Origin: Bacillus sp. SM2101
GTDB lineage: Bacteria; Bacillota; Bacilli; Bacillales; SM2101
Direction of reading: 5' to 3'
DNA: 64,000 nt
NCBI RefSeq assembly: GCF_018588585.1
Contig: NZ_JAEUFG010000001.1
Span: 186,001 to 250,000 of the forward strand
The notes under the pieces were generated by a model, which was not told the DNA's origin, did no database searches, and saw only the letters and a list, made by a program, of their open reading frames with translations. Below are positions 47,794-57,862 of the stretch, piece after piece (within the stretch, counting starts at the first letter, position 1; every line of letters starts with the position of its first letter). A program made the position numbers and the translations under genes.

Positions 47794-49517
47794 CATGCAT
47801 TTTTAAAATTTTTTGCTAAATCAAGCAATTCCTTTGCATGTTTCTTAGTTAAATCAGTGATTTCGACACCTGAAATCATCCGACCAATTTCTTTTATTTT
47901 CTCATTTTTATTAAGATGAGTAACTTTTGTTGTCGTTCGATCTTGTGAAGTATTTTTTGAAATAAACAAATGTGTATCTGCCATTGCTGCTACTTGAGGT
48001 AAATGCGAAATACAGAGCACTTGTGATCCAACAGAGACATGATATATTTTTTCAGCAATTGCTTGAGCTACTCTTCCACTTACTCCGGTATCAACTTCAT
48101 CAAAAATAATAGACGTAACGCCCTGATGCTTTGAGAAGATACTTTTTATCGCAAGCATAATTCGAGATAACTCTCCACCTGAAGCAACTTTTGAAAGTGG
48201 CTTTAATGGTTCACCAGGATTAGTTGAGATAAAAAACTCAACTTCATCAATGCCATTTTTTTTATATTTCACAGGAGTTTCATTCGAGAAAGATGTTTCA
48301 TGAATCCCCTCTTTTTTTGACAATGCAACGTCAAAGGTCGTTTTATCCATATACAAATGTTTAAGTTCTCTTTTAATATCTTTAATCAACAGCTCAGCAT
48401 AGTGCTTCCTAAGAACGGAAAGATTTTTAGCCTCTAATAACAAATCAGCTGATATACCTTCTAGTTCTTTTTTCAGTTGAAGAACATGACTATCACGATT
48501 TTGAATCGTATCAATTTCTTCCTCGATTGTTGCTGCGTATTCAAGTATATCTTGAACTGTTCGTCCATATTTTCTTTTCAAATGATTTAATTCATTCAAA
48601 CGTCCTTCTATAAAATTCAGCCGATCTGGGTCATACTCGAGCTCATCTAATTGATTACGTATTTTATATGAAATTTCCTCCACCAAATAATAACTATTGG
48701 AAACTGTCTCAAACGCTTCTTTTAAATTTGCATCATAGGTGGAGACACCATCTAGATGGTTCATCGCAAGCCCAAGCCAATCTAACCCTCTTTGCTCTCC
48801 TAAAAGAGACTGATAAGTATTATGTAATGCTTCATATATTTTTTCAAAGTTAGCAATTTTCGTTTTTTCATCAAACAATTCATCATCTTCATTTGGGATC
48901 AGGTTCGCTTCTTGAATCTCCTTCGATTGAAACTGAATTAAATCTAACCGATGTGCCATTTCCTGTTCATTGTCATTTAGTTTTTGGAGTTTATTCGTTA
49001 ATTTAACATATTTTTTATAAAGAACATCATATTCACTAAGAGCTGACTTTATGTTCTTTCCGCCATATTGGTCGAGCAAATATAAATGATTGTCAGCAAT
49101 CATCAGCTCCTGATGTTCATGCTGACCATGTATATCTACCAACGTAGCACCAATTTCTCTTAATGTAGCAATTGTTACTAGCTTTCCATTCACTCGACAA
49201 ACACTTTTACCTGTTGTATACATATCACGATGTAGGACGACCATTCCATCACTTATTTCAATACCTAATTCTGCTGCTTTATTGTAGCACGAATGGGCAT
49301 CATCATCGAGTAAAAAGAGCCCTTCAATTTCCGCTCTCTTTTCTCCATAACGCACTAAATCTGAAGAGCCCCTTCCTCCAGCGAGCAAATGGATGGCATC
49401 AATAATAATTGATTTACCTGCACCAGTTTCTCCCGTTAACACAGTTAGTCCCTTATCGAATGAAATCGAAAGGGAGTCAATAATTGCAAAGTTTTTTATT
49501 GTTAATTCTGCTAGCAT
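47793..49517 (-). CDS. recN: DNA repair protein RecN
   Basis: A 574-residue SMC-like ATPase that acts early in double-strand break repair. Walker A is LTGETGAGKSIIIDA near residue 28; a long coiled-coil middle (about 155-370) has the usual zipper-like heptads; the C-terminal half holds the signature GGELSRIMLAIKSIF and Walker B SIIFDEVDTGVSG near residue 465. The ATG at 49517 is four bases after GAGGTG; the frame opens with a GTG four codons earlier. It follows argR by 12 bases, the classic argR-recN pair. Confidence 0.96.
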   Translation of the reverse strand: MLAELTIKNFAIIDSLSISFDKGLTVLTGETGAGKSIIIDAIHLLAGGRGSSDLVRYGEKRAEIEGLFLLDDDAHSCYNKAAELGIEISDGMVVLHRDMYTTGKSVCRVNGKLVTIATLREIGATLVDIHGQHEHQELMIADNHLYLLDQYGGKNIKSALSEYDVLYKKYVKLTNKLQKLNDNEQEMAHRLDLIQFQSKEIQEANLIPNEDDELFDEKTKIANFEKIYEALHNTYQSLLGEQRGLDWLGLAMNHLDGVSTYDANLKEAFETVSNSYYLVEEISYKIRNQLDELEYDPDRLNFIEGRLNELNHLKRKYGRTVQDILEYAATIEEEIDTIQNRDSHVLQLKKELEGISADLLLEAKNLSVLRKHYAELLIKDIKRELKHLYMDKTTFDVALSKKEGIHETSFSNETPVKYKKNGIDEVEFFISTNPGEPLKPLSKVASGGELSRIMLAIKSIFSKHQGVTSIIFDEVDTGVSGRVAQAIAEKIYHVSVGSQVLCISHLPQVAAMADTHLFISKNTSQDRTTTKVTHLNKNEKIKEIGRMISGVEITDLTKKHAKELLDLAKNFKNA

Positions 49518-49529
49518 ACCACACCTCAC

Positions 49530-49979
49530 TTACAGCATATCTAAAAACCGTTGAGATATGATCTCTCTATCATCAGGCGTTCTACAAATAATCAAGCAAG
49601 TATCGTCTCCACAAATTGTTCCTAATATTTCTTCCCAATCAAGGTTATCAATTAGAGCACCAATAGCATGGGCATTGCCAGGTAACGTTTTCATTACTAG
49701 TAAATGACTAGCGCCATCTATCCCAACAAATGCATCAATTAATGATCTTTTTAATTTCTGTAACGGATTAAAACGTTGATCAGCTGGCAAGCTGTATTTA
49801 TATCTTCCATCCATGGTTGGAACCTTTACTAGATGGAGTTCTTTTATATCTCGGGATACTGTAGCCTGTGTTACATTAAAGCCAGCTTCCTTCAGTATGT
49901 CAACTAGTTCATCCTGTGTCTCTATCTCATTATTAGTAATGATATCCCTTATCCTTATATGTCTTTGCCCCTTGTTCAT
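49530..49979 (-). CDS. argR: Arginine repressor ArgR/AhrC
   Basis: A 149-residue regulator with an N-terminal winged helix (residues 1-70; [18 protein letters not shown] is the recognition region) and a C-terminal oligomerisation and arginine-binding domain ending [18 protein letters not shown]. It represses arginine synthesis and activates catabolism when arginine is bound. The ATG at 49979 gives the standard length, six bases after GAGGTG; a GTG three codons upstream also opens the frame. No arginine genes are in the window. Confidence 0.95.
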   Translation of the reverse strand: MNKGQRHIRIRDIITNNEIETQDELVDILKEAGFNVTQATVSRDIKELHLVKVPTMDGRYKYSLPADQRFNPLQKLKRSLIDAFVGIDGASHLLVMKTLPGNAHAIGALIDNLDWEEILGTICGDDTCLIICRTPDDREIISQRFLDML

Positions 49980-50112
49980 GCTAAGCACCTCTCATGTATA
50001 ATTATTTCGTCCATTATAAAGGTGTGATACTCATAATCTTATATTACCTGAATGGTCGGCATGTGCATATTTGAATTATGCATTGTTTACAAAATAGTTA
50101 AAATTAGACCAT

Positions 50113-50254
50113 GCTGTTTCCACATGGGTGGTTGTTAAACACCTACACATGCTAGAGGCATCTTTTCAACTGTTCAATAGAACAAAATCTCATTTATATC
50201 CTCATCTTGATGTTCTAATTTGTTAACAATACAACAACGGTTACGACAGAATCC
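50113..50254. repeat. Dispersed palindromic repeat, copy C
   Basis: A 142-bp element in the 305-bp argR-tlyA gap. The left end (GCTGTTTCCACATGGGTGGT then TGTT) and the reversed right end (GGATTCTGTCG then CGTTGTTGTATTG) match the family ends, and the inner GGCATCTTTTC matches copy B. It lies between cotranscribed genes. Confidence 0.6.
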
Positions 50255-50284
50255 TTAGATAAAAAGATTCCATTGTAGTAACAA

Positions 50285-51112
50285 TTATTTTTTCCTTAAC
50301 TCTTCATGTGCATTCTCTACAACTTTTTCAATAACTTCAGTATGAAATTGTTCAATTTTCTGGTCTGTTGCAGACCATTTAAGATGAAGAAGGAATTCTA
50401 TATTCCCATCACCACCTGTTATTGGAGAAAATGTAACATCCATAACATCATACCCTTGCTCATCTGCAAATTGAACAATTGCATTTAATACTGATAGATG
50501 AACATTTTTATCCCGAACGATTCCCTTCTTGCCTACAAATTCTTTACCTGCTTCAAATTGAGGTTTCACAAGGGCTACTACATCACTATTTTCCTTAAGC
50601 AATGTTTTAAGTACAGGGAGTATTAAGCGTAAAGAGATAAAGGATACATCTATTGATGCAAAATTTGGCATTCCATTTGTTAAATCTGTTGATTTAATAT
50701 AACGAAAATTCATTCTCTCCATCACGATAACTCTTTTATCCTGCCTCAGTTTCCATGCCAATTGATTATAACCAACATCAATGGCATAGGATAGCTTTGC
50801 ACCATTTTGCAAAGCACAATCAGTAAACCCTCCTGTAGATGAACCAATATCAATCATCGTTTTATGTTCCACAGTTATATCAAAGTATTTTAGTGCTTTT
50901 TCAAGCTTTAACCCGCCTCGACTAACATATGGATGATCGTTCCCCTTCACAGATAAATGAATCGTAACATCAACTTTTTCACCAGGTTTATCGAGTCTAA
51001 CTTCGTTTGAATAAATTAACCCTGCCATAATCAAGCGTTTTGCTTTTTCTCTGGACTCAGCTAACCCACGTTCCACTAATAACACGTCTACTCGTTCTTT
51101 CTTAACTTTCAT
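50285..51112 (-). CDS. tlyA: TlyA-family rRNA 2'-O-methyltransferase (YqxC)
   Basis: A 275-residue protein with an N-terminal S4 RNA-binding domain (DVLLVERGLAESREKAKRLI, residues 8-27) and an FtsJ-like methyltransferase domain. The SAM motif is DIGSSTGGFTDCAL near residue 93, with LVKPQFEAGKE near 186 as the catalytic Lys region. TlyA proteins 2'-O-methylate cytidines in rRNA; in Bacillus the protein is known as YqxC. It lies four bases after dxs and before argR, the usual order. Confidence 0.93.
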   Translation of the reverse strand: MKVKKERVDVLLVERGLAESREKAKRLIMAGLIYSNEVRLDKPGEKVDVTIHLSVKGNDHPYVSRGGLKLEKALKYFDITVEHKTMIDIGSSTGGFTDCALQNGAKLSYAIDVGYNQLAWKLRQDKRVIVMERMNFRYIKSTDLTNGMPNFASIDVSFISLRLILPVLKTLLKENSDVVALVKPQFEAGKEFVGKKGIVRDKNVHLSVLNAIVQFADEQGYDVMDVTFSPITGGDGNIEFLLHLKWSATDQKIEQFHTEVIEKVVENAHEELRKK

Positions 51113-51116
51113 TCTT

Positions 51117-53009
51117 TTATGCCCTTTTTTGAATTTTAGGTATACTTTTTCTTATTCTATCTGCGACTGCTTCACTGGTCAGCCCAATTTCTGCCAATAA
51201 GTCTTTTACACTGCCATGCTCTATAAATCGATCCGGAATTCCCATTCTCTCAATATGCGCGTCATAAAAGCTTTGGTCGTGCGCAAATTCTAGAATAGCA
51301 CTGCCAAAACCACCTTGCAACACAGCTTCTTCAACTGTTACAATCGGTATCTTTCTTTTCAATATTGTTGTTAGCATCTTTTCATCGAGAGGCTTGATAA
51401 AACGTGCGTTAACGACTTGTACTGAAACATTCTCTTTCGCTAACATATCGGCTGCTTCCAAAGCCATTCCGATCGTCGTACCAAATGTTAATATAACAGC
51501 ATCGGATCCATCCTTAAGAATTTCCCAACTACCAATCGGTATTGCTTTCAATTCTTCGTCTAAAGCAACACCTAGACCATTACCTCGTGGAAAACGAAGT
51601 GCAATTGGGCCATCATCATACTGTATTGCAGTATGAACCATATGTTGGCCTTCATTCTCATCTTTCGGCATCATCAGCACGATATTAGGAATATGACGGA
51701 GGAAAGCAATGTCAAATACACCTTGATGTGTTTCCCCATCAGCACCTACTAAACCAGCACGGTCAATTCCTAAAAATACATTTAAGTTTTGTCGGCAAAT
51801 ATCGTGGACGACTTGGTCATATGCTCTCTGTAAGAATGTAGAGTAAATCGCTAAAAAAGGCTTCATCCCTTGTGTTGCTAAGCCAGCTGCCATCGTGGCA
51901 GCATGCTGTTCAGCGATTCCTACATCATACATACGGTCAGGAAATTCACTAGCGAAGCCTTCTAACTTCGATCCTACAGGCATTGCGGGTGTAACAGCGA
52001 CAATTCTATCATCGTTGCGTGCTAATTTACGAACCGTTTCACTAACTAAACCACTCCAAGATGGAGGCGTATTCACTGGTTTTATTAAATCACCAGTTTC
52101 TATCTTGTATGGCCCTGTTCCGTGCCATGTACCAACTTTATCAGATTCTGCTGGGTAATAGCCTTTTCCCTTTTTGGTAATGACATGTAGAAGAACTGGA
52201 CCTTCAGTTTTTTTAGCATAATGAAGATTTTCGAATAAATCTTCATAATTATGACCATCTACTGGTCCTAAGTAGGTGAATCCTAACTCCTCAAAAAACA
52301 CTCCAGATACTAGCAGGTACTTAAGACTATCTTTGACACGTTCTGCTGTTGTTGCAAGTTTCCCCCCTACTGATGGGATTTTCTTCAATAGCATCTCTAA
52401 TTCATCTTTTACCCAATGGTATTTACCTGCTGTCCTAAGCCGACCTAAAACAGTATGAAGTGCACCTACATTCGGTGCAATAGACATCTCATTATCGTTT
52501 AAAACTACAAGAATATTCTTTTTTTCATGACCGATATGGTTTAGTGCTTCTAGAGCCATACCACCTGTAATTGCACCATCACCAATGATTGGTATAATGA
52601 TGTCATTAGTTTTCTTTAGGTCTCTAGCTAATACCATTCCCATCGCTGCAGATAATGATGTTGAACTGTGACCTGTTTCCCAAACATCATGTTCACTTTC
52701 ATTCATTTTCGGAAAGCCACATAAGCCTTGATATTTTCTAAGCGTATCAAATTCATTGGCACGACCCGTCAATATTTTGTGAACATAGGACTGATGACCG
52801 ACATCCCAAAGAAATTTATCCTTAGGGCTGTCGAATACTTTGTGTAAGGCGATCGTCAGTTCAACAACTCCTAAATTGGGTCCAATATGACCACCGGTCT
52901 TCGAGAGCTTTCCAATTAAAAACTTACGAATTTCTTCAGTTAGTTGTTCTAGTTCGTGACTTGATAAGTTTTTTAAAAAACGAGGATCTTTTATTGTCGA
53001 TAGATCCAT
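51117..53009 (-). CDS. dxs: 1-deoxy-D-xylulose-5-phosphate synthase
   Basis: A 630-residue thiamine diphosphate enzyme, the first step of the non-mevalonate isoprenoid pathway, joining pyruvate and glyceraldehyde 3-phosphate. [18 protein letters not shown] near residue 143 is the TPP motif, [17 protein letters not shown] near 360 supplies the catalytic Glu, and [15 protein letters not shown] near 403 follows. The ATG at 53009 follows AAGGTGAG by seven bases. It lies 14 bases after oapA and close to ispA, so the isoprenoid genes flank the OLE RNA. Confidence 0.96.
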   Translation of the reverse strand: MDLSTIKDPRFLKNLSSHELEQLTEEIRKFLIGKLSKTGGHIGPNLGVVELTIALHKVFDSPKDKFLWDVGHQSYVHKILTGRANEFDTLRKYQGLCGFPKMNESEHDVWETGHSSTSLSAAMGMVLARDLKKTNDIIIPIIGDGAITGGMALEALNHIGHEKKNILVVLNDNEMSIAPNVGALHTVLGRLRTAGKYHWVKDELEMLLKKIPSVGGKLATTAERVKDSLKYLLVSGVFFEELGFTYLGPVDGHNYEDLFENLHYAKKTEGPVLLHVITKKGKGYYPAESDKVGTWHGTGPYKIETGDLIKPVNTPPSWSGLVSETVRKLARNDDRIVAVTPAMPVGSKLEGFASEFPDRMYDVGIAEQHAATMAAGLATQGMKPFLAIYSTFLQRAYDQVVHDICRQNLNVFLGIDRAGLVGADGETHQGVFDIAFLRHIPNIVLMMPKDENEGQHMVHTAIQYDDGPIALRFPRGNGLGVALDEELKAIPIGSWEILKDGSDAVILTFGTTIGMALEAADMLAKENVSVQVVNARFIKPLDEKMLTTILKRKIPIVTVEEAVLQGGFGSAILEFAHDQSFYDAHIERMGIPDRFIEHGSVKDLLAEIGLTSEAVADRIRKSIPKIQKRA

Positions 53010-53023
53010 AGGACCACTCACCT

Positions 53024-53629
53024 TCATCTGGTTTTTCTTTGCTTGTTTTTCTTCTTTTTATCCTTTAATAGTTCAATATTAAACTTTTCTTCAAGAAAAT
53101 AAAACAACTTACCAACTTGAAAAATAATCTCTGTAGAATATGCAAGTGCTAGTGATTTCCCCATTGCTTTTCCACCAACTGTCAATGCAGCCACTACACT
53201 TGTAAAAATCACTGATACAATAATTTGGAAAAACGAGCCTTCATTATAATGAAAAGATACAGTGAACTGGACAATCACTACCGCCGAAGCAGTTCCACTA
53301 ATAATTCCAGATATATCACCAATTACATCATTACAGAAGCTCGCAAATTTATCTGCATTGCGAACGATTCGGATCGCTGGTTTTGCTCCATTTATTTTTT
53401 TTGAAGCCATTGAATGAAATGGCACTTCGTTAGCAGCAGTAGCAGCTATTCCTATCATATCAAAAAATATTCCAGTTAATACAATTGCTAAAACGATGAG
53501 CATGCCTAATCCCCAAGTTACGCCGCTTAACATACTTGTAGATACAACTGAAAAAAGAGCCGCTAACACAAAAGTGATAACGGCAATCCCCATGCTCCAA
53601 TTTATTGATTGTCGAAAAACTTGTTTCAT
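53024..53629 (-). CDS. oapA: OLE-associated membrane protein OapA
   Basis: A 201-residue membrane protein with four predicted transmembrane segments (about residues 13-33, 38-60, 105-128 and 136-158), a conserved loop [17 protein letters not shown] near residue 61, and a basic C-terminus ([13 protein letters not shown]). This is the size and pattern of OapA, a DUF21-like protein that binds OLE RNA at the membrane in B. halodurans. It lies about 70 bp downstream of the OLE RNA and 14 bp upstream of dxs, matching known oapA loci. The ribosome site is weak (AGGGTG). Confidence 0.92.
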   Translation of the reverse strand: MKQVFRQSINWSMGIAVITFVLAALFSVVSTSMLSGVTWGLGMLIVLAIVLTGIFFDMIGIAATAANEVPFHSMASKKINGAKPAIRIVRNADKFASFCNDVIGDISGIISGTASAVVIVQFTVSFHYNEGSFFQIIVSVIFTSVVAALTVGGKAMGKSLALAYSTEIIFQVGKLFYFLEEKFNIELLKDKKKKNKQRKTR

Positions 53630-53699
53630 GTGGTATACTACACCCTATTCAACCGTATTTCCTATCTTATATTCAAACATAAATGTCAATTTATTATGT

Positions 53700-54292
53700 A
53701 TAGTAGGGTGGTCATGAAAAGAGTAAAAATTACGGCTTAGGTCCAGTAGGTTTTCCCAAGCAAGTACCAAGCGTTGCCACTTTGGCGGTTTCCCTTCAAA
53801 CTTGTTTTAGCTATGTCACCATATGCTAGACTGGATTACCACTTAGTCCGTACTATAATCCTCTTTTCATGTCAATGGAACAGTCTAGGAGTTTTCCTCA
53901 ACAAACCTTAACCAAATCCTTATCCTCTTTTGCAGAGATGATTTCATATGGACTGATGAGGCATATATCAATGGCCAACTGATGTATACCTTAAACCATA
54001 ATCCCCTCAAACTCCACTCAAGGCAGGCTACGCTGCTTGTAATTTGACTTACAGTGACAGGTTCATTCCCCATCCCATAGATTTAATAAATCTACAAGTA
54101 TGGGCCTCCGCGGAAGCTGGGTCAACGCCCACATGCCATTGTGGATCGCCCAGCAACCTTAACTCCCAGCACCAACCCAAGGCTGGGCGCCTCAAGCCGA
54201 CACAAGGAACTTCATCGATATGCCCTTTGGCGGATTTTTAGGCCCGCCTTCAGGAACGGTGGTTTGACTAGAATACTGCACCACCCCTAGCT
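53700..54292 (-). ncRNA. ole: OLE RNA (ornate, large, extremophilic)
   Basis: A roughly 590-nt structured RNA filling the ispA-oapA gap. It is much richer in G and C than its surroundings and packed with short conserved-looking stems. Segments recognised as OLE-like include CAAACCACCGTTCCTGAAGG near the 5' end, GGCGCCCAGCCTTGGG, GGGCGATCCACAATGGCATG and GACCCAGCTTCCGCGGAGG. The ends pair: TAGGGGTGGT (54280-54289) with ACCACCCTA (53704-53712). OLE RNAs localise to the membrane with OapA and are linked in B. halodurans to tolerance of cold, ethanol and other stresses; the molecular function is unsettled. Two reading frames on this stretch are incidental. Ends are estimates from the promoter and the pairing. 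Confidence 0.94.
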
Positions 54293-54299
54293 AAAATTA

Positions 54300-54328
54300 A
54301 ATATACCATAAAATTAAGTATTTCTCAA
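54300..54328 (-). promoter_or_regulatory. Sigma-A-like promoter of the OLE RNA
   Basis: TTGAGA (54323-54328) and TATATT (54300-54305) are separated by exactly 17 bp, and the OLE 5' segment begins about eight bases downstream. It lies between the ispA stop (54347) and OLE, with no terminator between, so OLE could arise from its own promoter, from ispA read-through, or both. Confidence 0.7.
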
Positions 54329-54346
54329 TTGATCGTAATTTTAAGC

Positions 54347-55246
54347 TTAATTTTCCCTAGTTGCAATAAGATCACATATATATTCTAGAATATCATGATT
54401 GATATTCGCTTGCTGTAATTTAAACTTTGCATGAGTGATGTGGAAAGACAGTTTTTCTTTTGCACCACTCAAGGTTAATAAAGCTGGGTATGTCATCTTA
54501 TCCAGTTCTTCATCACTACCTATAGGCTTCCCTATTTTGTCCTCAGAACCTTCAATATCTAATATGTCATCCCTTATTTGAAATGCCAATCCAATATGCA
54601 TTGCGAATTCTTTCAGAACACTTAATTGCGCATCTGATGCTCCTGCAAGTATAGCTCCAGCAATCACACTGTAAGCAAGGAGCTTACCTGTTTTGTGCTT
54701 ATGAATATATTCCAACGTCTCGATTGAAGGTGTTTTTCCTTCACTTTGTATGTCAGCAACTTGACCACCAACCATACCTTCGGGCCCTGCAGCTTGAGCG
54801 AGCTTTGATATAAGTAACAACTTGACTTCAGGTGATACCGATGGATGGTTTATGTCAGCAATTAATTGGAAACTATATGTCAACAATGCATCTCCTGCTA
54901 AAATAGCCATAGCTTCACCAAACACTTTATGATTCGTAGGGTTTCCTCTACGCAAATCATCATCATCCATGCTTGGGAGATCATCATGAACTAGTGAGTA
55001 TGTATGTATTAATTCTATTGCAACAGCCACATCAATTCCAAGATCTTCATTTTTGTTAAAAGCACGTAATGTAGCAAGTAACAACATTGGTCTTAGTCTT
55101 TTTCCACCAGCTTGAAGAGAATAATTCATAGATTCCTTTAAAATGTCAGGTGAGGACAATGCTTGTATGCCAGTTAATAAATTTTTTTCAATAACTTTTT
55201 TTTGTTCCGACAAATATTCTGCTACTTCTACTTGCATGTATGTCAC
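54347..55246 (-). CDS. ispA: Farnesyl diphosphate synthase (IspA)
   Basis: A 299-residue short-chain polyprenyl synthase. The first Asp-rich motif [14 protein letters not shown] near residue 92 and the second, [12 protein letters not shown] near 228, bind the magnesium-diphosphate; [11 protein letters not shown] near 48 also fits. It makes farnesyl diphosphate for quinones, undecaprenyl lipid and others. The start is a GTG whose GTGA overlaps the xseB stop, so translation is coupled. It is followed by the OLE RNA rather than directly by dxs. Confidence 0.95.
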   Translation of the reverse strand: MTYMQVEVAEYLSEQKKVIEKNLLTGIQALSSPDILKESMNYSLQAGGKRLRPMLLLATLRAFNKNEDLGIDVAVAIELIHTYSLVHDDLPSMDDDDLRRGNPTNHKVFGEAMAILAGDALLTYSFQLIADINHPSVSPEVKLLLISKLAQAAGPEGMVGGQVADIQSEGKTPSIETLEYIHKHKTGKLLAYSVIAGAILAGASDAQLSVLKEFAMHIGLAFQIRDDILDIEGSEDKIGKPIGSDEELDKMTYPALLTLSGAKEKLSFHITHAKFKLQQANINHDILEYICDLIATREN

Positions 55247-55470
55247 TCATCCTCTCGAATAGTGAAAGGTTCAAGCTCACCGTCTTCACGAAGTATTTGA
55301 TCCATTTGTTTTTCTACATTTTGTAGTTTTTCATGACAAAATGATGAAAGTTTCATACCTTCTTTAAAGAAATCAATTGCCTCCTCCAGAGGAACATCTC
55401 CTTCTTCAAGTTTCTCAACAATCTTTTCAAGCTGCTCCATTGCTTGTTCAAATGTTATCTCCTTATTCAT
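55243..55470 (-). CDS. xseB: Exodeoxyribonuclease VII, small subunit
   Basis: A 75-residue two-helix subunit. The pattern [21 protein letters not shown] near residue 8 and [18 protein letters not shown] near 28 is the typical XseB coiled hairpin. It assembles with XseA to degrade single-stranded DNA. It overlaps xseA at the start by eight bases and ispA at the end by four, a chain of coupled genes. Confidence 0.95.
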   Translation of the reverse strand: MNKEITFEQAMEQLEKIVEKLEEGDVPLEEAIDFFKEGMKLSSFCHEKLQNVEKQMDQILREDGELEPFTIREDE

Positions 55471-56818
55471 CTATCATTCGCTCCTCTACACTGCAAACTT
55501 CACAAGCTACTTTACCATCTTTCATTTGTATTGTTAGGCTATCATTCACTTTTACTCTTTCAACACTTTTTACTATAAGATCATTTTTATCATAAACTAG
55601 GCTAAATCCTCTATCCATTACTTTCAGTGGACTTAAAGCATCTAATTTAGAAACATTAGAGGTAAATAAGAGTTGCTTTTGCTTTACAACATTTTGTATT
55701 TCTTTTTGGAGAGCTTTTGTTGTTAAAGAATGTTGCTCCAATGCTTTATGAATTATTTCTTTAGGATGCTTTTGGATTAAACGTTTCATTAAATGCTCGG
55801 CACTGTCTTGTTTCACGCTAACTAATCGGCTAGCTGTACGTTTAAGCTGTTCTAGCATGCGATCAAGCTCTTGGTTTTTTTGGGCATAGAGTTGTTGTGG
55901 ATACCGAAATGCATATGATTTTTTCATATGATTTAATTGATCTGCTTCATTAACTAGCCTTTGTTTCATCAACTTTATAAGACGGACTTTATTTTGTGAT
56001 AACCGTTCAGCAACGTCGGATAATTTAGGCACTGCTATTTCAGCTGCTCCTGTGGGAGTAGGTGCTCTTAAATCTGCAACAAAATCTGAAATCGTAAAAT
56101 CTGTCTCATGACCTACAGCAGAGATGACTGGTATCGATGAAGCAAAGATTTCTCTTACAACGCTTTCCTCGTTAAACGCCCATAATTCTTCAATTGAGCC
56201 CCCACCTCTACCAACGATTAATACATCTAAATATGCTAGTTGATTCGCATATTTTATTTTTTCAACTAATGATTGTGGTGCATATTCACCTTGTACAAGA
56301 GCTGGTAATATTATTACATTCGCTATAGGATAACGCCTTTTAATAGTAGTTAATATATCTCTAACTGCAGCTCCAGTCGGGGATGTTATAACACCAATGT
56401 ATCGTGGAAACTTAGGAATATTTTTTTTGTACTTAGATAAAAATAGCCCTTCCTCATCAAGCCTTTTTTTTAGTTCTTCAAATGCAGTATACAAGCTACC
56501 TATGCCATCAGGTTCCATTTCTTTAACGTAGATCTGATATGATCCACTGGATTGATATACCGATATTTCTCCCCTGAGTAACACCTTCATGCCATTTTCA
56601 GGTTTATATTTTAACGTACGATTTTGCTTAGCAAACATGACTGCTTGAATTTTTGCTCCCTCATCTTTTAAGGTGAAATACATATGTCCACGGCTATGCA
56701 AGGTGAAGTTTGAAATTTCACCTTTTACCCATATATCTTGTAAATGAGGGTCAACATCAAACTTACGTTTCACATATTTTGTTAACGCAGTTACTGTTAC
56801 AAATTTTTTTTCACCCAT
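55463..56818 (-). CDS. xseA: Exodeoxyribonuclease VII, large subunit
   Basis: A 451-residue protein with an N-terminal OB fold ([20 protein letters not shown] near residue 28), the catalytic domain with [15 protein letters not shown] near 141, [15 protein letters not shown] near 200 and [24 protein letters not shown] near 234, and a long C-terminal coiled coil. It degrades single-stranded DNA with XseB. It comes 25 bp after nusB; folD, which usually separates them, is absent. Confidence 0.95.
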   Translation of the reverse strand: MGEKKFVTVTALTKYVKRKFDVDPHLQDIWVKGEISNFTLHSRGHMYFTLKDEGAKIQAVMFAKQNRTLKYKPENGMKVLLRGEISVYQSSGSYQIYVKEMEPDGIGSLYTAFEELKKRLDEEGLFLSKYKKNIPKFPRYIGVITSPTGAAVRDILTTIKRRYPIANVIILPALVQGEYAPQSLVEKIKYANQLAYLDVLIVGRGGGSIEELWAFNEESVVREIFASSIPVISAVGHETDFTISDFVADLRAPTPTGAAEIAVPKLSDVAERLSQNKVRLIKLMKQRLVNEADQLNHMKKSYAFRYPQQLYAQKNQELDRMLEQLKRTASRLVSVKQDSAEHLMKRLIQKHPKEIIHKALEQHSLTTKALQKEIQNVVKQKQLLFTSNVSKLDALSPLKVMDRGFSLVYDKNDLIVKSVERVKVNDSLTIQMKDGKVACEVCSVEERMIDE

Positions 56819-56843
56819 ATAACAAAAACCCCTTGGAATATTG

Positions 56844-57239
56844 TTATGTCCTATTTATCGAATTACTTATTTTTGATAACACACCATTTATAAATTTCCC
56901 AGACTGTTCATCGCCAAAAAGCTTGCCTAATTCAATTGCCTCATCAATACTTACGTTTGTTGGTATTTCATCTATATACATCATTTCAAACACCGCAATG
57001 CGTAATATGGACCGATCAACATTTGCTACCCGTTCTATCGTCCAATTCTCTAAATGCTTACGAATATGTTCATCTATCTCAGCCTGGTGCTTTGCTACAC
57101 CTATGACTATTTCTTCTAGGAAAGGATCGCTATGTTGTTCACCAATTACATTGTCAATAGCTTCCTTTGATTCAATATCACTTATGTCAATTTGAAATAA
57201 TGCTTGTAGTGCCTTTTTTCTAGCAGTACGACGTTTCAT
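56844..57239 (-). CDS. nusB: Transcription antitermination factor NusB
   Basis: A 131-residue all-helical protein. MKRRTARKKALQALFQID is the RNA-contacting start, and EIPTNVSIDEAIELGKLFG near residue 92 with GKFINGVLSKI near 115 is the conserved end. NusB with NusE binds boxA and supports rRNA transcription. The ATG at 57239 follows AAGGAG and gives normal length; a longer frame opens 14 codons upstream. Confidence 0.94.
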   Translation of the reverse strand: MKRRTARKKALQALFQIDISDIESKEAIDNVIGEQHSDPFLEEIVIGVAKHQAEIDEHIRKHLENWTIERVANVDRSILRIAVFEMMYIDEIPTNVSIDEAIELGKLFGDEQSGKFINGVLSKISNSINRT

Positions 57240-57862
57240 AACTTCCTTCTCCTTTATAAACTTTACTACAACACGTACCATTATTTTATGAATGTTGTCA
57301 AATAGTAACTATATTGTCGATTTATCATAACATGATCATAACACAATTCAAACACCTTAGTACAATCACCTAAAGTAGAAGAGCATTGATCATCGCTGAC
57401 AAGCGCTGAAGTCATATACTGAAGCTCGACACCAAGAAAAGAGTGGTGACGAGCAAAAAAAAGACTAGTGGAAGATTGTTTCTTTAACCTTCTTGAGCCT
57501 TTATGACCCCGAGCAGATTGCACATTCTACTAGATCTCTAATACGAAAAACATCTGCGATTCTTGAAACAATAAAATGTGTTTACCCTAACTCCCTCGAT
57601 GAGCTCTATAGTTGATTCACTGCAGTATATTTGAACATCAAGTAAGCAGTCAAAGTTTGTACTCCATCTCATTGAAAATAAGGTCAATAACACACTCAAG
57701 CATATACTAAAAAACGCAAAAATAAGGATCAAACCACATTACTCCTAAAACCTTGTATAATATCTTCAGAATCATTCATTATACAAAGGTGGGTAGCGGG
57801 TTTGACCCTTTTTAGTCATTAGTTAGTTTTTCAAACGATAATAACAATAGTTTGTAGCTGTA
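57240..57862. repeat. Long nusB-asp23 gap with a degenerate copy of the 9-kb repeat
   Basis: This 623-bp gap is longer than I expect here. On the minus strand near 57390-57430, GACTTCAGCGCTTGTCAGCG and the bases after it resemble the CACTTGTCGGGGATGAACAA block of the tandem repeat at 9.2 kb, with an inverted AGCTCG/CGAGCT pairing nearby. One 64-codon frame (57538-57732) could encode a short membrane helix but has weak support. No clear gene was found. Confidence 0.35.

Noticed and set aside
53885-54241. Reading frames of about 62-65 codons on both strands between ispA and oapA.
   Set aside because: They fall inside the OLE RNA, lack ribosome sites and have no protein-like features.
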